Shown: positions 60,901-63,900 of the stretch, one piece after another
How the letters are laid out: each line of letters begins with the position of its first letter
Numbering within the stretch: position 1 is the stretch's first letter
Origin: Metaphire vulgaris
Taxonomy: Eukaryota > Annelida > Clitellata > Crassiclitellata > Megascolecidae
Length of the DNA stretch: 64,000 nucleotides
Assembly: GCA_018105865.1 (NCBI GenBank)
Contig: CM030847.1
Span: forward strand, 12,070,886-12,134,885
Direction: 5' to 3'
Translations under genes and position numbers: made by a program
The notes under the pieces: model-generated
What the model saw: only the letters and a program-made list of their open reading frames with translations
What the model was told of the DNA's origin: nothing
The model's database searches: none

Positions 60901-60988
60901 CAACTTTCTTTCAAAAATACAGTATATACACTGTAGTATATACCTGGCTTATTTGATACTGCAGGCGACAATGTAGTTACCGCTGCAG
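21600..60988 (-). CDS. MUC4-like NIDO-AMOP-VWD-EGF transmembrane protein (24 exons, 5' incomplete)
   Basis: Predicted type I membrane glycoprotein. Coding exons, 5' to 3': 60988-60944, 60485-60388, 59367-59184, 58560-58456, 58217-58081, 56178-55831, 55583-55364, 51212-50953, 47793-47580, 45198-44941, 42562-42359, 40173-39895, 39585-39357, 36588-36416, 35654-35475, 32162-32028, 31259-31137, 30287-30186, 29159-29031, 28479-28219, 27820-27662, 26830-26717, 24906-24871, 21988-21600. All have AG acceptors and GT donors and every phase matches its neighbour; 4382 coding bases, about 1460 residues. Domains: Ser/Thr linker, Ly6/uPAR-like, EGF, NIDO, AMOP, VWD, EGF array, transmembrane helix, tail. 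The NIDO-AMOP-VWD-EGF-TM order matches MUC4-type proteins, which line epithelia. No signal peptide exon is visible, so 5' exons lie upstream. Splicing is predicted by eye. Confidence 0.9.
22702..24771. mobile_element. 2.07-kb TTAA-flanked palindromic element (piggyBac or Kolobok type)
   Basis: TTAA lies at both ends (22698-22701, 24772-24775). Ends are CCCATTACTGGTG and, inverted, CCCATTAACCTTT. Left half: three tandem units of about 340 bases, each carrying TTGGCACGGATGGATGGTAA and GTAGCTTCTATATAGCCTG (near 22852, 23188, 23536). Right half: two inverted units with the same words (GGCTATATAGAAGC at 23842 and 24216). The arms meet in an inverted repeat at about 23618-23842 with a perfect 13-bp hairpin stem at 23715-23727/23732-23744. 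No transposase; non-autonomous. TTAA targets are used by piggyBac and Kolobok. Confidence 0.75.
24871..24906 (-). CDS. Exon 23: 12-residue juxtamembrane linker
   Basis: A 36-base phase 1-1 exon reading NVSITSTDTEAP between TTTTGTAG and GTAAGA. Ser/Thr-rich with one sequon. A cassette this small could be skipped without changing frame. Confidence 0.82.
25093..25869 (+). mobile_element. RTE-type LINE 3' fragment with 12-bp target duplication and inverted 5' end
   Basis: A 230-residue frame (25143-25835) covers the C-terminal half of an RTE-like ORF: FVYLGSVLTEDGLSEEDIIR, then LNTLIKPILLYESECWT-type and RRKGRPRKTWIENLKEDAEE words. Ends in (GAA)n. AAATAAAAAAGT flanks both sides (25081-25092, 25870-25881). 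The first 44 bases contain TCCGGCCTTGCTTA facing its inverse TAAGCAAGGCCGGA, a 5' inversion as left by twin priming. Confidence 0.85.
25979..26322. mobile_element. 344-bp hAT MITE with exact 8-bp duplication
   Basis: Left end CCGCAGTTTTCAACCT and inverted right end CAGCGGTTCTCAACCT (13 of 16 match). CTCTAGGG flanks both sides (25971-25978, 26323-26330). The interior GTGGGTCGCGACCCC is typical of a widespread animal hAT MITE family. Confidence 0.85.
26717..26830 (-). CDS. Exon 22: Notch-like calcium-binding EGF
   Basis: DIDDCADKPCLNGGNCTDFV, then DCSCSEDHYGSRCQW: compact six-cysteine EGF of the Notch type, last before the membrane. Phase 1-1. Confidence 0.93.
27662..27820 (-). CDS. Exon 21: EGF module
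   Basis: LDACKYDQWGNRSLSSMNIQ, then RCKYGFCTDG and GHYECICSAGYTGLNCET. Phase 1-1. Confidence 0.92.
28219..28479 (-). CDS. Exon 20: laminin-type EGF plus calcium-binding EGF
   Basis: One 87-residue exon with two modules: RPGFWGKDCQNICQCPISEC, then CSSCNNPGWKGTNC (laminin/MEGF-like), then DVNECLNQLNSCPENSQC and GSFLCECQPWYQM. Two modules fused in one exon suggests loss of an intron. Phase 1-1. Confidence 0.93.
28847..28916. repeat. (ATT)n microsatellite
   Basis: About 23 ATT units in intron 19. Confidence 0.95.
29031..29159 (-). CDS. Exon 19: calcium-binding EGF
   Basis: ELDECLLQTDKCSNHSFCTN, then SSYMCDCEPGYQLGSDNRTC. Phase 1-1; joins exon 18 as CIELDEC. Confidence 0.93.
30186..30287 (-). 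CDS. Exon 18: short, incomplete EGF-like unit
   Basis: NETLIVHGNCSYNFSTVTCG, then CPPGYSNKTGVACI. Only four cysteines, so a partial EGF. Three N-glycosylation sequons (NET, NCS, NFS) plus NKT make it the most densely glycosylated exon. Phase 1-1. Confidence 0.85.
30597..30787. mobile_element. 191-bp hAT-type MITE, 7 of 8 target duplication
   Basis: Left end CAGGGGCGGCGCTAGCGGGG, inverted right end CAGAGGCGGCGCTGGGTTTT; both continue into GGGTGGGT words. Flanks ACAACTGC (30589-30596) and ACAGCTGC (30788-30795). Lies in intron 17. Confidence 0.75.
31137..31259 (-). CDS. Exon 17: calcium-binding EGF
   Basis: DIDECDMLLSDCNQLCVNS, then GSYSCECLPGYSLYNKTC. Phase 1-1; donor GTTAAG is non-consensus at +4 to +6 but fits the frame. 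Confidence 0.9.
31448..31965 (+). mobile_element. Degenerate L2/CR1 LINE 3' end with (ATTC)n tail
   Basis: Plus frames contain LLKNIFLFCC and ISSPKEVALRGFQILLK-like words of LINE C-termini, then a 3' tail ending in ATTCATTCATT repeats at 31928-31972. Heavily mutated. Confidence 0.5.
32028..32162 (-). CDS. Exon 16: calcium-binding EGF
   Basis: DVNECSNDQLNQCARENQTC, then YGNYTCECSQGFQLNSQ. D-x-N-E-C start and N-x-x-G-x-Y/F consensus mark a calcium-binding EGF. Phase 1-1. Confidence 0.93.
32590..32980 (-). mobile_element. RTE-type LINE 3' half, split by a CR1 insertion
   Basis: The minus frame reads SRLQKLRNEDIWQWIG, then RRLTWCGHVNRMEGSRLSKK and KKWIDNIKEDFKE, ending TSYCH with a (GAT)n tail at 32620. 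Its upstream part continues at 34505-34690 on the far side of a CR1-like insertion. Confidence 0.82.
32985..34504 (+). mobile_element. CR1-like LINE inserted into an RTE LINE
   Basis: Reverse transcriptase at 33049-33693: FRPVSNLPFLSKLLERLV, LLDFSAAFDMVDHDTL, GVPQGSALGPLLFVLYAADV, HAYADDGQVY (catalytic YADD intact), then a frameshift at the NPSKTELIW region. C-terminal part (33814-34400) includes ALVLSRVDYCNGS. 3' end GCGCTATATAAATTGTCATG with (AATAAC)n tail near 34490. Clearly more GC-rich than its surroundings. At least three frameshifts; inactive. Confidence 0.85.
34505..34690 (-). mobile_element. RTE-type LINE, upstream piece of the split copy
   Basis: Minus frame: FLFGMIGDSPKEIKISTKIQ, then YNTVVIPQILYGSETWV and MSCLRRIL, directly continued by SRLQKLRNEDI at 32960. 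Together they form one insertion interrupted by the CR1-like element. Confidence 0.82.
34700..35160 (+). mobile_element. L2-like LINE remnant with (ATT)n tail
   Basis: The frame contains LHNLGVIIDSKLS, a conserved L2/CR1 segment; after a deletion it runs into the C-terminal region and a long ATT tail (35090-35150). Confidence 0.6.
35475..35654 (-). CDS. Exon 15: EGF-like module with long loop
   Basis: GDHCELDFDFCADNPCGGSN, then GYTCSGCPQGFQLVGQKCQ. A 60-residue EGF-like unit with an extended loop (SLRAAQYLALRKSNAS) between the second and third disulphides. Phase 1-1. Confidence 0.88.
35870..35985. repeat. Minisatellite of GGACTATTCATCTCA
   Basis: Tandem words GGACTATTCATCTCA and GGATGTTTCATCAGGA alternate about six times. 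Confidence 0.8.
35988..36028. repeat. Telomere-like TTAGGG tract
   Basis: GGGTTAGGGTTAGGGTAAG followed by degenerate units, immediately after the minisatellite. It is too short and degenerate to be a telomere; animal telomeric repeats are TTAGGG. Confidence 0.6.
36030..36176. mobile_element. Partial CAGTGGCAGTTCCAC-type MITE
   Basis: The right end GTGGAACTGCCACTG (inverted, CAGTGGCAGTTCCAC) and two TTGACAAGC motifs (about 36038, 36110) place it with the 4703-5074 family. The left end is not found. Confidence 0.5.
36416..36588 (-). CDS. Exon 14: cysteine-rich segment before the EGF array
   Basis: FTGYDSVGNAAVPMTVI, then LCDCSDHGLCQWD and IVACLCDHGLYEG. The CDCSDHGLC motif resembles a partial EGF, as seen after VWD in mucin-like proteins. 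Phase 2 in, phase 1 out. Confidence 0.88.
36800..37565 (-). mobile_element. L2/CR1-type LINE C-terminal fragment
   Basis: The minus frame 37463-36996 reads SSRINYCNSLFFGLP, LQTIQNAVARIVIP, TPVLRELHWLLIEQCINFKI and GCRAFSYASPYVWNSLPLDI, the standard L2/CR1 C-terminus. The 3' end runs into (ATT)n at 36800-36822. RT domain missing. Confidence 0.85.
37635..38560 (+). mobile_element. CR1-type LINE RT fragment with an internal retroelement tail
   Basis: Plus frames: KFADDIKPCGSEADV (FADD), HWQMLFNVDKCSVMLIG, KEKDLGVIIRNSLK, then LVRSYLEYCIHALCPFLKKD and LERVQHRATKMIK. Between them, about 37950-38076, lies an unrelated piece ending GGCGCTATAGAAATCCACGA plus TTTTACTTTAC, the tail also found at 447-486. 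Many stops. Confidence 0.8.
38783..38850. mobile_element. Solo end of a hAT-type element
   Basis: GCAGGCAACCTGCGGCCTGC GGG and GCAGCCCGCAG resemble the GC-rich subterminal words of the elements at 3022 and 54264, but no partner end is seen. Confidence 0.35.
38889..38964. repeat. (ATT)n microsatellite
   Basis: About 25 ATT units in intron 13. Confidence 0.95.
39248..39300. repeat. (TA)n(CA)n microsatellite
   Basis: TA run ending in ACACACACA, 57 bases downstream of the exon 13 donor. Confidence 0.95.
39357..39585 (-). CDS. Exon 13: post-VWD beta-rich segment
   Basis: Contains VPYLSLEPTEMQWTV and NSAWTFTWTPSSLDPVNL. Without splicing it would stop at TAG; the GTAGGA donor after CTCAC gives phase 2, which fits exon 14 exactly to read LTFTGYDS. 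Confidence 0.88.
39895..40173 (-). CDS. Exon 12: post-VWD conserved region
   Basis: WYIQNANESLFRYDIKNGET, then CSIQNSLLDQDCFYDYMNTM, the conserved segment following VWD in MUC4/SUSD2-type proteins, with a paired-cysteine CFYDY. Includes sequons at NES and NNT. Phase 1-1. Confidence 0.9.
40830..41100. promoter_or_regulatory. CpG-rich intronic island with CCAAT-like boxes
   Basis: Inside intron 11, an unusually CpG-dense block contains two inverted CCAAT boxes (CTCATTGGTTGACG, GCTATTGGTAAC), ATGACGTTGC, and three copies of TTTTAACGTACA. It stands out from the AT-rich surroundings. It could be an internal promoter or the 5' region of an unrecognised transposon; function is inference. Confidence 0.3.
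41220..41310. repeat. TA-rich microsatellite
   Basis: Interrupted TA runs with CTTATATA words. Confidence 0.8.
42150..42305 (+). mobile_element. LINE 3' end with (TTGA)n tail
   Basis: Second copy of the family at 18550-18768: CTGTTTGCTTGGCCTAAC, CCCCACTGATCTGGCTGAC, GGCGCCACAGAATTTGATTG, then a TTGATTGA tail. It ends just 54 bases from exon 11. Confidence 0.65.
42359..42562 (-). CDS. Exon 11: VWD domain, second part
   Basis: Contains GLYGNMDGDPSNDLMAADGT, the GLLGN-x-NGD-x-x-D motif of VWD, then SIFEKFGKS. The frame joins exon 12 to give FGKSWYI, typical of the end of VWD in this family. Phase 1-1. Confidence 0.93.
42850..43002. repeat. Compound (TAG)n(CAG)n microsatellite
   Basis: TAG units (about 42858-42906), then about 13 uninterrupted CAG units (42907-42945), then TAG/CAG mix. 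On minus it forms the 3' tail of the L2-like LINE that follows. Lies in intron 10. Confidence 0.92.
43003..43330 (-). mobile_element. L2-like LINE 3' end
   Basis: Minus: ASLNDLCSRLRSS, a C-terminal piece, then a 3' UTR with TGAAGCGACCATCGACTGGT and GGCGCTAAAGAAGTCG. The UTR words recur at 43735-43830, so these are two copies of one family. Confidence 0.65.
43720..44380 (-). mobile_element. L2-like LINE C-terminus and 3' UTR
   Basis: Minus: GSLSVAGSRLWNSLPVQVCQ, then RSRLKTYLFLIACL, the canonical L2/CR1 end, followed by TGAAGCGACCATCAACTGGT and GGTGCTAAAGAAATTTCCC in the UTR. Upstream part to 44380 is LINE-like but frameshifted (TGLDYCNSLYTGISKSNLN-type words). Confidence 0.75.
44480..44525 (+). 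mobile_element. LINE endonuclease scrap
   Basis: CAACCTGAAGCTGTGCTTAC AGAAACATGG reads LQPEAVLTETWLK, the TETW motif of APE endonucleases. No further LINE sequence is confirmed around it. Confidence 0.4.
44941..45198 (-). CDS. Exon 10: VWD domain, first part
   Basis: GFTFGEPHIKTPDGFNYSLN then TLGEMWVIKS is the classic start of a von Willebrand type D domain (GDPH...DG...Y). Cysteines are scarce, as in the divergent VWD of MUC4-type proteins. Phase 1-1. Confidence 0.93.
45455..45710. mobile_element. Partial MITE with TTTTTGCTTGTCAA motifs
   Basis: Contains CTTTTTGCTTGTCAAC (45527-45537 region) and CTTTGCTTGTCAATT (about 45590), spacing as in the other motif-bearing elements, bounded by GGGCACTGTGCCC and GGCATGTGCCTACC. 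Ends not resolved. Confidence 0.4.
46020..46820. other. Unassigned intronic stretch
   Basis: Intron 9. No coding or element signature recognised; contains a locally CpG-rich part near 46260-46330. Confidence 0.4.
46825..47033. mobile_element. Possible CATGGGCGCCCA-ended MITE
   Basis: Left CATGGGCGCCCATAGAA and inverted right CATGGGCATCCACAAA form weak terminal repeats. AAAACACA and AATGGTCACGGTTA/AATAGTCACAGTTA are duplicated inside. No target duplication seen. Confidence 0.4.
47580..47793 (-). CDS. Exon 9: AMOP domain, second part
   Basis: Starts KCCYRNYGSLMT, then YHPSYYTHLHLDNDVTPKKW, CC and NNCDLYYKVRPINKC. The CCY, P-x-x-W-CC and RP-x-x-C signatures complete the AMOP fold. Ends phase 1 at GCAG|GTATGT. 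Confidence 0.93.
48293..48704. mobile_element. Complete GGGGCTGTCCATTAATTA-type MITE, TTA flanks
   Basis: Left AGGGCTGTCCATTAATTATG, inverted right GGAGCCGTCCATTAATTACA. Flanked by TTA on both sides (48290-48292, 48705-48707). Interior matches 13440-13838 throughout, including TGTCAACAACTGTCAAACTTT near both ends. Lies in intron 8. PIF/Harbinger-like by target length; unproven. Confidence 0.75.
49437..50810 (-). mobile_element. 5'-truncated RTE-type LINE with 10-bp target duplication
   Basis: Two minus frames (50790-50116, 50116-49448) form most of an RT: VILPLPKKGDLSNCNNWRGI, QEQAGFRKGRSCSDNIFTLR, GVRQGCVLSPLIFLLVMDYI, LEFADDVTLFS (catalytic FADD intact), FCYLGSQVNRDGN, RMRWFGPLQRMENNRIPKQA, RKRGRPRITWKKTIEQDL. 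The only break is a one-base shift at 50116 (TAATG). GCCAGTGAAC flanks both ends (49427-49436, 50811-50820). Lies in intron 8. It looks fairly young. Confidence 0.9.
50953..51212 (-). CDS. Exon 8: AMOP domain, first part
   Basis: Begins PAGQWYFKS, then FLCQNWYLEQDKKFN and PTCPCWFWQAAFHPRFMADY, the CPC...QA...D core of AMOP, an extracellular cysteine-rich domain found in MUC4, SUSD2 and ISM proteins. Phase 1 in, phase 0 out. Confidence 0.93.
51600..51884 (-). mobile_element. L2-like LINE 3' end
   Basis: Minus: SRLKTFLFQKSFPP followed by a UTR ending AGTGCTATATAAATTTAAGA and (TTAC)n at 51607. It is interrupted on its 5' side by the insertion at 51895-52186. Confidence 0.6.
51895..52186 (+). 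mobile_element. GC-rich short retro-insertion with 11-bp duplication
   Basis: TGTTTGACCAT flanks both sides (51884-51894, 52187-52197). The insert is CpG-rich, unlike its surroundings, and ends in (AATG)n, so it is a plus-strand retroelement 3' end. No RT motif is visible in its 292 bases; parent family not identified. Confidence 0.75.
52198..52822 (-). mobile_element. Jockey/CR1-like LINE RT fragment
   Basis: Minus frames: TTPHEINDIINNLKTKN, FKTGTIPDELKIAKVISLY (pre-RT/RT start), then MFNRLLNYFNK and FFDLAKAFDVIDHKILTKLN (RT domain with the D of AFDVIDH), GIRGISHRWFSNYL. Frameshifted between the two. The endonuclease part of a similar LINE lies at 53750-54245. Confidence 0.82.
53199..53428. 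mobile_element. 230-bp Tc1/mariner-type MITE, TA flanks
   Basis: Left CAGCAGTGGACAAAAGTAAT and inverted right CAGTAGCAGTCAAAAGTAAT, continuing TACCACA/TGCCACA. TA flanks both ends (53197-53198, 53429-53430). Typical of Tc1/mariner non-autonomous elements. Confidence 0.85.
53575..53725. repeat. AATAGTAAT low-complexity block
   Basis: Irregular repeats of AATAGTAATAATA for about 150 bases. Confidence 0.9.
53750..54245 (-). mobile_element. LINE endonuclease-domain fragment
   Basis: Minus: LPFNLMQLNFCSIYKN, then TET*LEPEIATPISV and GYKFEHKSRPTSIRGG, the start of an APE-type endonuclease with the usual TETWLEP motif broken by a stop. A glycine-run microsatellite (GGA)n sits at 53845-53870. The RT part at 52198-52822 may belong to the same insertion. 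Confidence 0.65.
54264..55053. mobile_element. 790-bp hAT-type element with exact 8-bp duplication
   Basis: Left CAGGGTTGTCCAACCTTTTC and inverted right CAGGGTTGTCCAACTTGCGG. TATTAAGT flanks both sides (54256-54263, 55054-55061). Subterminal GGGCCGG and CGCGGGCC words as in the element at 17189. No intact transposase; non-autonomous. Lies in intron 7. Confidence 0.88.
55364..55583 (-). CDS. Exon 7: NIDO domain C-terminal part
   Basis: Starts MACFQLVLASDYRTHRTYSV, the FQLVLASD strand that closes NIDO domains. The internal methionine is not the start codon: exon 6 reads straight into it. Ends in the linker ELPRIKGSLG, phase 1. Confidence 0.92.
55831..56178 (-). CDS. Exon 6: NIDO domain core
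   Basis: A 116-residue phase 0-0 exon. Starts ISVNGFITF and contains PIMAPFWADIDLSSGNGTIY (the APFWAD motif of NIDO) and VCTITWYNVSPYPSEFYNSQ, ending at CAA|GTGAGT. Hallmark motifs are intact; a sequon lies in GNGTIY. Confidence 0.95.
56880..58031 (+). mobile_element. 5'-truncated RTE-type LINE with 12-bp duplication
   Basis: One long frame to 57864: VTYLDIKAAFDSVDWTALWN, TSGVRQGCILASILFCIAID, LVYAGDTTLFLPSANN, SFTYLGSVQSSNGHCHQDL, FHMRCQRQILGVHWYDF, RLAIFGHAARLKE. The catalytic F/YADD is YAGD here, losing an aspartate. A stop at 57862-57864 precedes CPGRPRKRWIDHIRTQT. Ends in (GAT)n. TGGTTTTTCATT flanks both ends (56868-56879, 58032-58043). Lies in intron 5, 50 bases from exon 5. Confidence 0.9.
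58081..58217 (-). CDS. Exon 5: start of NIDO domain
   Basis: ELDKFFPFGLQYQDNVASFF then FDQDDGCLEIRLPQSFRFG, the typical N-terminal strand of a nidogen extracellular (NIDO) domain. Phase 1 in, phase 0 out. Confidence 0.92.
58265..58442 (-). repeat. Dispersed repeat, inverse of 9623-9805
   Basis: Reverse complement matches 9623-9805: TTTTTTGGCCATATTTCAGC, TATCAGCATGAAATTTGG, and the end TACTTTTACACCCTGTATA. It nearly fills the 238-base intron 4, so the intron is mostly this repeat. Confidence 0.75.
58456..58560 (-). CDS. Exon 4: EGF module
   Basis: A six-cysteine EGF in one phase 1-1 exon: NPCLSNPCKFGGTCKISS then GYQCICPYGWKGSNC. No calcium-binding D-x-D/N-E signature, so an ordinary EGF. Confidence 0.92.
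58690..59100 (+). mobile_element. Degenerate LINE-like 3' sequence
   Basis: ACCAAACACATTATTAAAAT and GTGGCTGATTGATGA at 59050-59100 resemble the end of the remnant at 31448-31965. The rest of intron 3 is unrecognised. Confidence 0.35.
59184..59367 (-). CDS. Exon 3: second half of Ly6/uPAR-like module
   Basis: Starts DVCHRETLVDVRGTYIYDYR and ends YTNYCNKIPDKCPVCPD. The C-N pair in NYCNK resembles the closing C-N of Ly6/uPAR domains. Contains an N-glycosylation sequon (NSST). Phase 0 in, phase 1 out. Confidence 0.85.
59428..59890 (+). mobile_element. Mariner-like transposon 5' fragment
   Basis: Starts TACAAGGGTCATTTCATAAA, a mariner-type terminal repeat. A frame at about 59705-59870 reads YGDKCFTRSAIHSWCNKFAQ then GRKSIADDKRPGRHAV, the second helix-turn-helix and the GRP linker of a SETMAR-type transposase, preceded by VNAIHSEMCQT with an interruption. 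The catalytic domain and right end are missing. Lies in intron 2. Confidence 0.75.
60150..60300 (+). mobile_element. L2-like LINE 3' tail with (TTAC)n
   Basis: CAGTGCTATAGAAATTCCAT TTTACTTACTTACTT resembles the tails at 447-486 and 38050-38076. Confidence 0.45.
60388..60485 (-). CDS. Exon 2: first half of Ly6/uPAR-like cysteine module
   Basis: Reads ASCPCGKPFCYVCSSSGRSC then TNATLQECPNTN. The CYVC and later cysteines resemble the N-terminal half of a Ly6/uPAR (three-finger) domain. Ends at AAT|GTTAGT, phase 0, matching exon 3. The domain name is inference from cysteine spacing. Confidence 0.8.
60944..60988 (-). CDS. Exon 1 (first visible): Ser/Thr/Pro linker
   Basis: A 45-base phase 1-1 cassette reading AAVTTLSPAVSNKPG between TTTTAG and GTATAT splice sites. 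It resembles a mucin-type O-glycosylated linker. Its phase fits exon 2 exactly. Because it is short, it is the least certain exon. Confidence 0.6.
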
Positions 60989-61081
60989 CTAAAACGTAAA
61001 TGAACAAAATCACTTGAAATATTGGCAACACTACACTGATTTCACATTTAGATATATTAAAACACTTAAATTAAATGAAAT

Positions 61082-62932
61082 ACTATTATATTCATTCATT
61101 CATTCATTCATTCATTCATTCATTCATTCATTCATTCATAGGTATTTATAGTGCGCCTGTGCCAAATAAATATTGTTAGCAGGTGCATTACAAAAGTCAA
61201 TCGTGGTAGGCACAGTTAAAGAGGTAAGTCTTCAGCTGTTTCCAGAAAGCCGTAATTGTCACCAGGTTCTGTATTTCCTGTGGTAGGGCATTCCAAGCAA
61301 GCAGTCCTGAGTACGAGAATGCTCTTCTTCCCATTGCTGTATGGAGGCGAGGCAAGCTGTATTGACTAGAATCTGCTGACCGTAGGCCTTTTCTTCCACT
61401 TGCTGCCGCTTGTGGTATGATGAGGTCTGACAAGTACGTCGGACTGAGACCATTTCGTGCCCCATACATGAGCACGGACAGTTTATACTGAATCCGAAAC
61501 TGTATAGGGAGCCAGTGAAGTTCTCGCAACGCGGGGGTGACATGGTCCCTAGGTCTCAAGTCCAGGACTAGACGGGCAGCGGCATTTTGCACCTTCTGCA
61601 GAATTGCAAGCGTAGACTTTGGTAGCCCAGCTAGGACCGAGTTGCAGTAGTCAATTCTAGTCAGTACTGTCGCAGAGACCAGTTGTAAGGCAACTTGTTT
61701 TTCCGCTACCCTGCAGATCTGGCGAATGCAGCGCAGGTGGTGATAACAGCTCTTAGCCAGTTGTCCGACATGTTGTTTCATCATCGAGGATTACCCCTAG
61801 ATTTCTGATTGCTTTGGAGGGTCGTACAGTGGTGCCCTGAATCTCGATGTTGCAGTCAGTTTTAGCCAGTTTGAGCATATTGGCATGTGAACCAAACCAT
61901 GCAAGCTCAGTTTTCGAGGTCTTGAGTTGCAGTCTTCTCGAGGAGCACCAGTCTTGAACATCTATGATGCATTGGTGGAGTCGACTAAGGACAGAGTCCA
62001 CATTATTGATTACAGTGGCTGCATATATCTGCTTATCATCTGCGTATATGTGGTGGTTCAGCTGGTAACGTTGAGGAATGAGGCTAAAGTCTTCTGTATA
62101 GGTTATGAACGCTACCGGACCCAGTGACGAACCTTGTGGCACTGAGCAGTGCAGGGGTAATTCTGACGATGCCTCATTATGCAGTATGACCACTTGCTTC
62201 TGTCCCTTTAGATATGAGCGAAACCAGCACAGAGGAGTTCCACTCATTCCGAAGCGTTCTTCTAGCACCCGGAGCAGTATGTCATGATCGACCGTATCGA
62301 AAGCTGCGCTTAGATCAAGCTGCACAAGCGCAGTGACTTTACCGTCATCGATAGCACGCACTATGTCATTGTGTACTTTAGTGACTGCAGTTTCTGTGGA
62401 GTGGAATCTCCGATATGCTGACTGATGCGCAGGGAGGAGATGGTTGGTTTCAGTGAACTCAGCAAACCTCGCCACAACTACTCGTTCTATAAGCTTCGCT
62501 ACGAAGCTGAGATTGGAGATTGGTCGGAATGATTTTATGTCACCCGGGTCTGACGATGGTTTCTTCAACCGAGGGGTGATAATGGCCGATTTGCAAACTT
62601 CAGCATAGCTGCCACTGTCGAGCGAGGCATTGCACATCAGACTGAACAGTGGGGCTAGGACATCTGCAACCTCACGTACTAGCCACGTAGGAATCGGGTC
62701 GAGCAAGCATTGCTTATTTGGTGCTTTTGATAGTATATTTATAATTTCAGTTGGCGTTACTGGGTTGAAAGAGAATGGCGGAGGTGGTCTTTTAATTATT
62801 TCAGCTTTCGGTGCACTAGATGTTTCCTGTCTGATTCGCTCGATCTTCTCAGTGAAGTAAGTTGCAAAGTCGTTTGCGGTGAAATGTGAAACCGAGGTCA
62901 GAGGTGCTTTAGTTAGCTTCCATTGCTTCCAT
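61082..62932 (-). mobile_element. 5'-truncated CR1/L2-type LINE, nearly intact RT
   Basis: Two minus frames (62706-61753, 61784-61197) cover the RT and C-terminus: SFRPISNLSFVAKLIERVVV, LVQLDLSAAFDTVDHDILLR, HCSVPQGSSLGPVAFITYTE, IYADDKQIYAA (catalytic YADD intact), IRNLGVILDDE; then RIDYCNSVLAGLPKSTLAIL, TPALRELHWLPIQFRIQYKL, GRRAFSYSGLLAWNALPQEI. One frameshift near 61770 and few other breaks. 3' end GCGCACTATAAATACCTATG plus (AATG)n at 61091-61140. Lies upstream of the first visible exon, so in an intron or the 5' flank. Confidence 0.9.
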
Positions 62933-62934
62933 TA

Positions 62935-63300
62935 GAAATATGAAAAAGTCTTTATACTAGTCATTACGCATTTAAAATAACTGCTTTTCTTGGACAACAG
63001 TCAACATTCATGGTAGTCATTTAGATTTGAAGACAAGAAGACGCAAAATATTGTAATCCTTGCCAGCCAATGAATCATCATATTTCTTGAAACATGGAAT
63101 TCATGATCATTTTTTAGAATGGGAAACTAGTAGATATCCTTTGGAGTTAACAACTTGTAGCAAAGTGAAAGGGAAAGCTCGGAAAGGGTGACTAAAGACA
63201 TCAATGCTGGAGTGGATGTTTGACACTATGGCAAAAAACAAGCAATCAACCCTGAAGGTAAAAGCTCAACATAGAGAGGAGTGGCATAGCTGGAGTATGG
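62935..63300. other. Unassigned stretch
   Basis: Possible location of an earlier exon or intron of the MUC4-like gene, but no phase-1 cassette or signal peptide could be found. Confidence 0.4.
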
Positions 63301-63309
63301 ATCCTGTCT

Positions 63310-63900
63310 TTGGACAGAGCACCTGAAGAAGAAGAAGAAGAAGAAGAAGAAGAAGAAGAAGAAGAAGAAGAAATAATAATTATGCACTTCTATAGCACCA
63401 GTTCTAATACCCAAGGATATCAATCAATGGTACTTAAAAATCCATCTGCAAAAGATCCAGGTCATTCCAGAGATCAGTCAGAGGGAGAGTGTAAGACGGA
63501 CTATGAAGGAAAAGTTAATTGAAAGAGATGTGTCTTAAGTCTGGATCAGAAGATACTCAATGAATTGGAAGATCTGACAGTCAGAGAGAGAGAGTTCCAG
63601 ATTTTTAGGCCCAGAAATAGAAAAAGCTCTCTTACCAATTTCAGTGTTTGTTCTAGGTACATTTAACAATGAATCAGCAAATCTTGTTGAATGACGATGT
63701 TTCGGGTGATTCAACATAGATTTCAAATATTGAGGTTGGCCAGATTGCAGTTTTTTAAAAACCAGGAGACCAGTTTTGAATACAATTCTCTGTTCGACCG
63801 GCAGCCAGCGTAACTTTTCAAGAACAGGTTTAATATGATCATGCTTAAGAAGCAGTGATATAAAATGGATTTTTCAGAAGAGGAACTCATGAACTGAATG
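63310..63900 (-). mobile_element. L2-like LINE C-terminus with (TTC)n tail
   Basis: Minus: DHIKPVLEKLRWLPVEQRIV, NHPKHRHSTRFADSLLNVPR and GKRAFSISGPKNLELSLSDC, the L2/CR1 C-terminal signature. The 3' end runs into a GAA/TTC microsatellite (63327-63372) after AGTGCATAATTATTATT. Confidence 0.75.

Noticed and set aside
63310..63380. Poly-Glu/poly-Phe frames
   Set aside because: GAA/TTC microsatellite at a LINE 3' tail.
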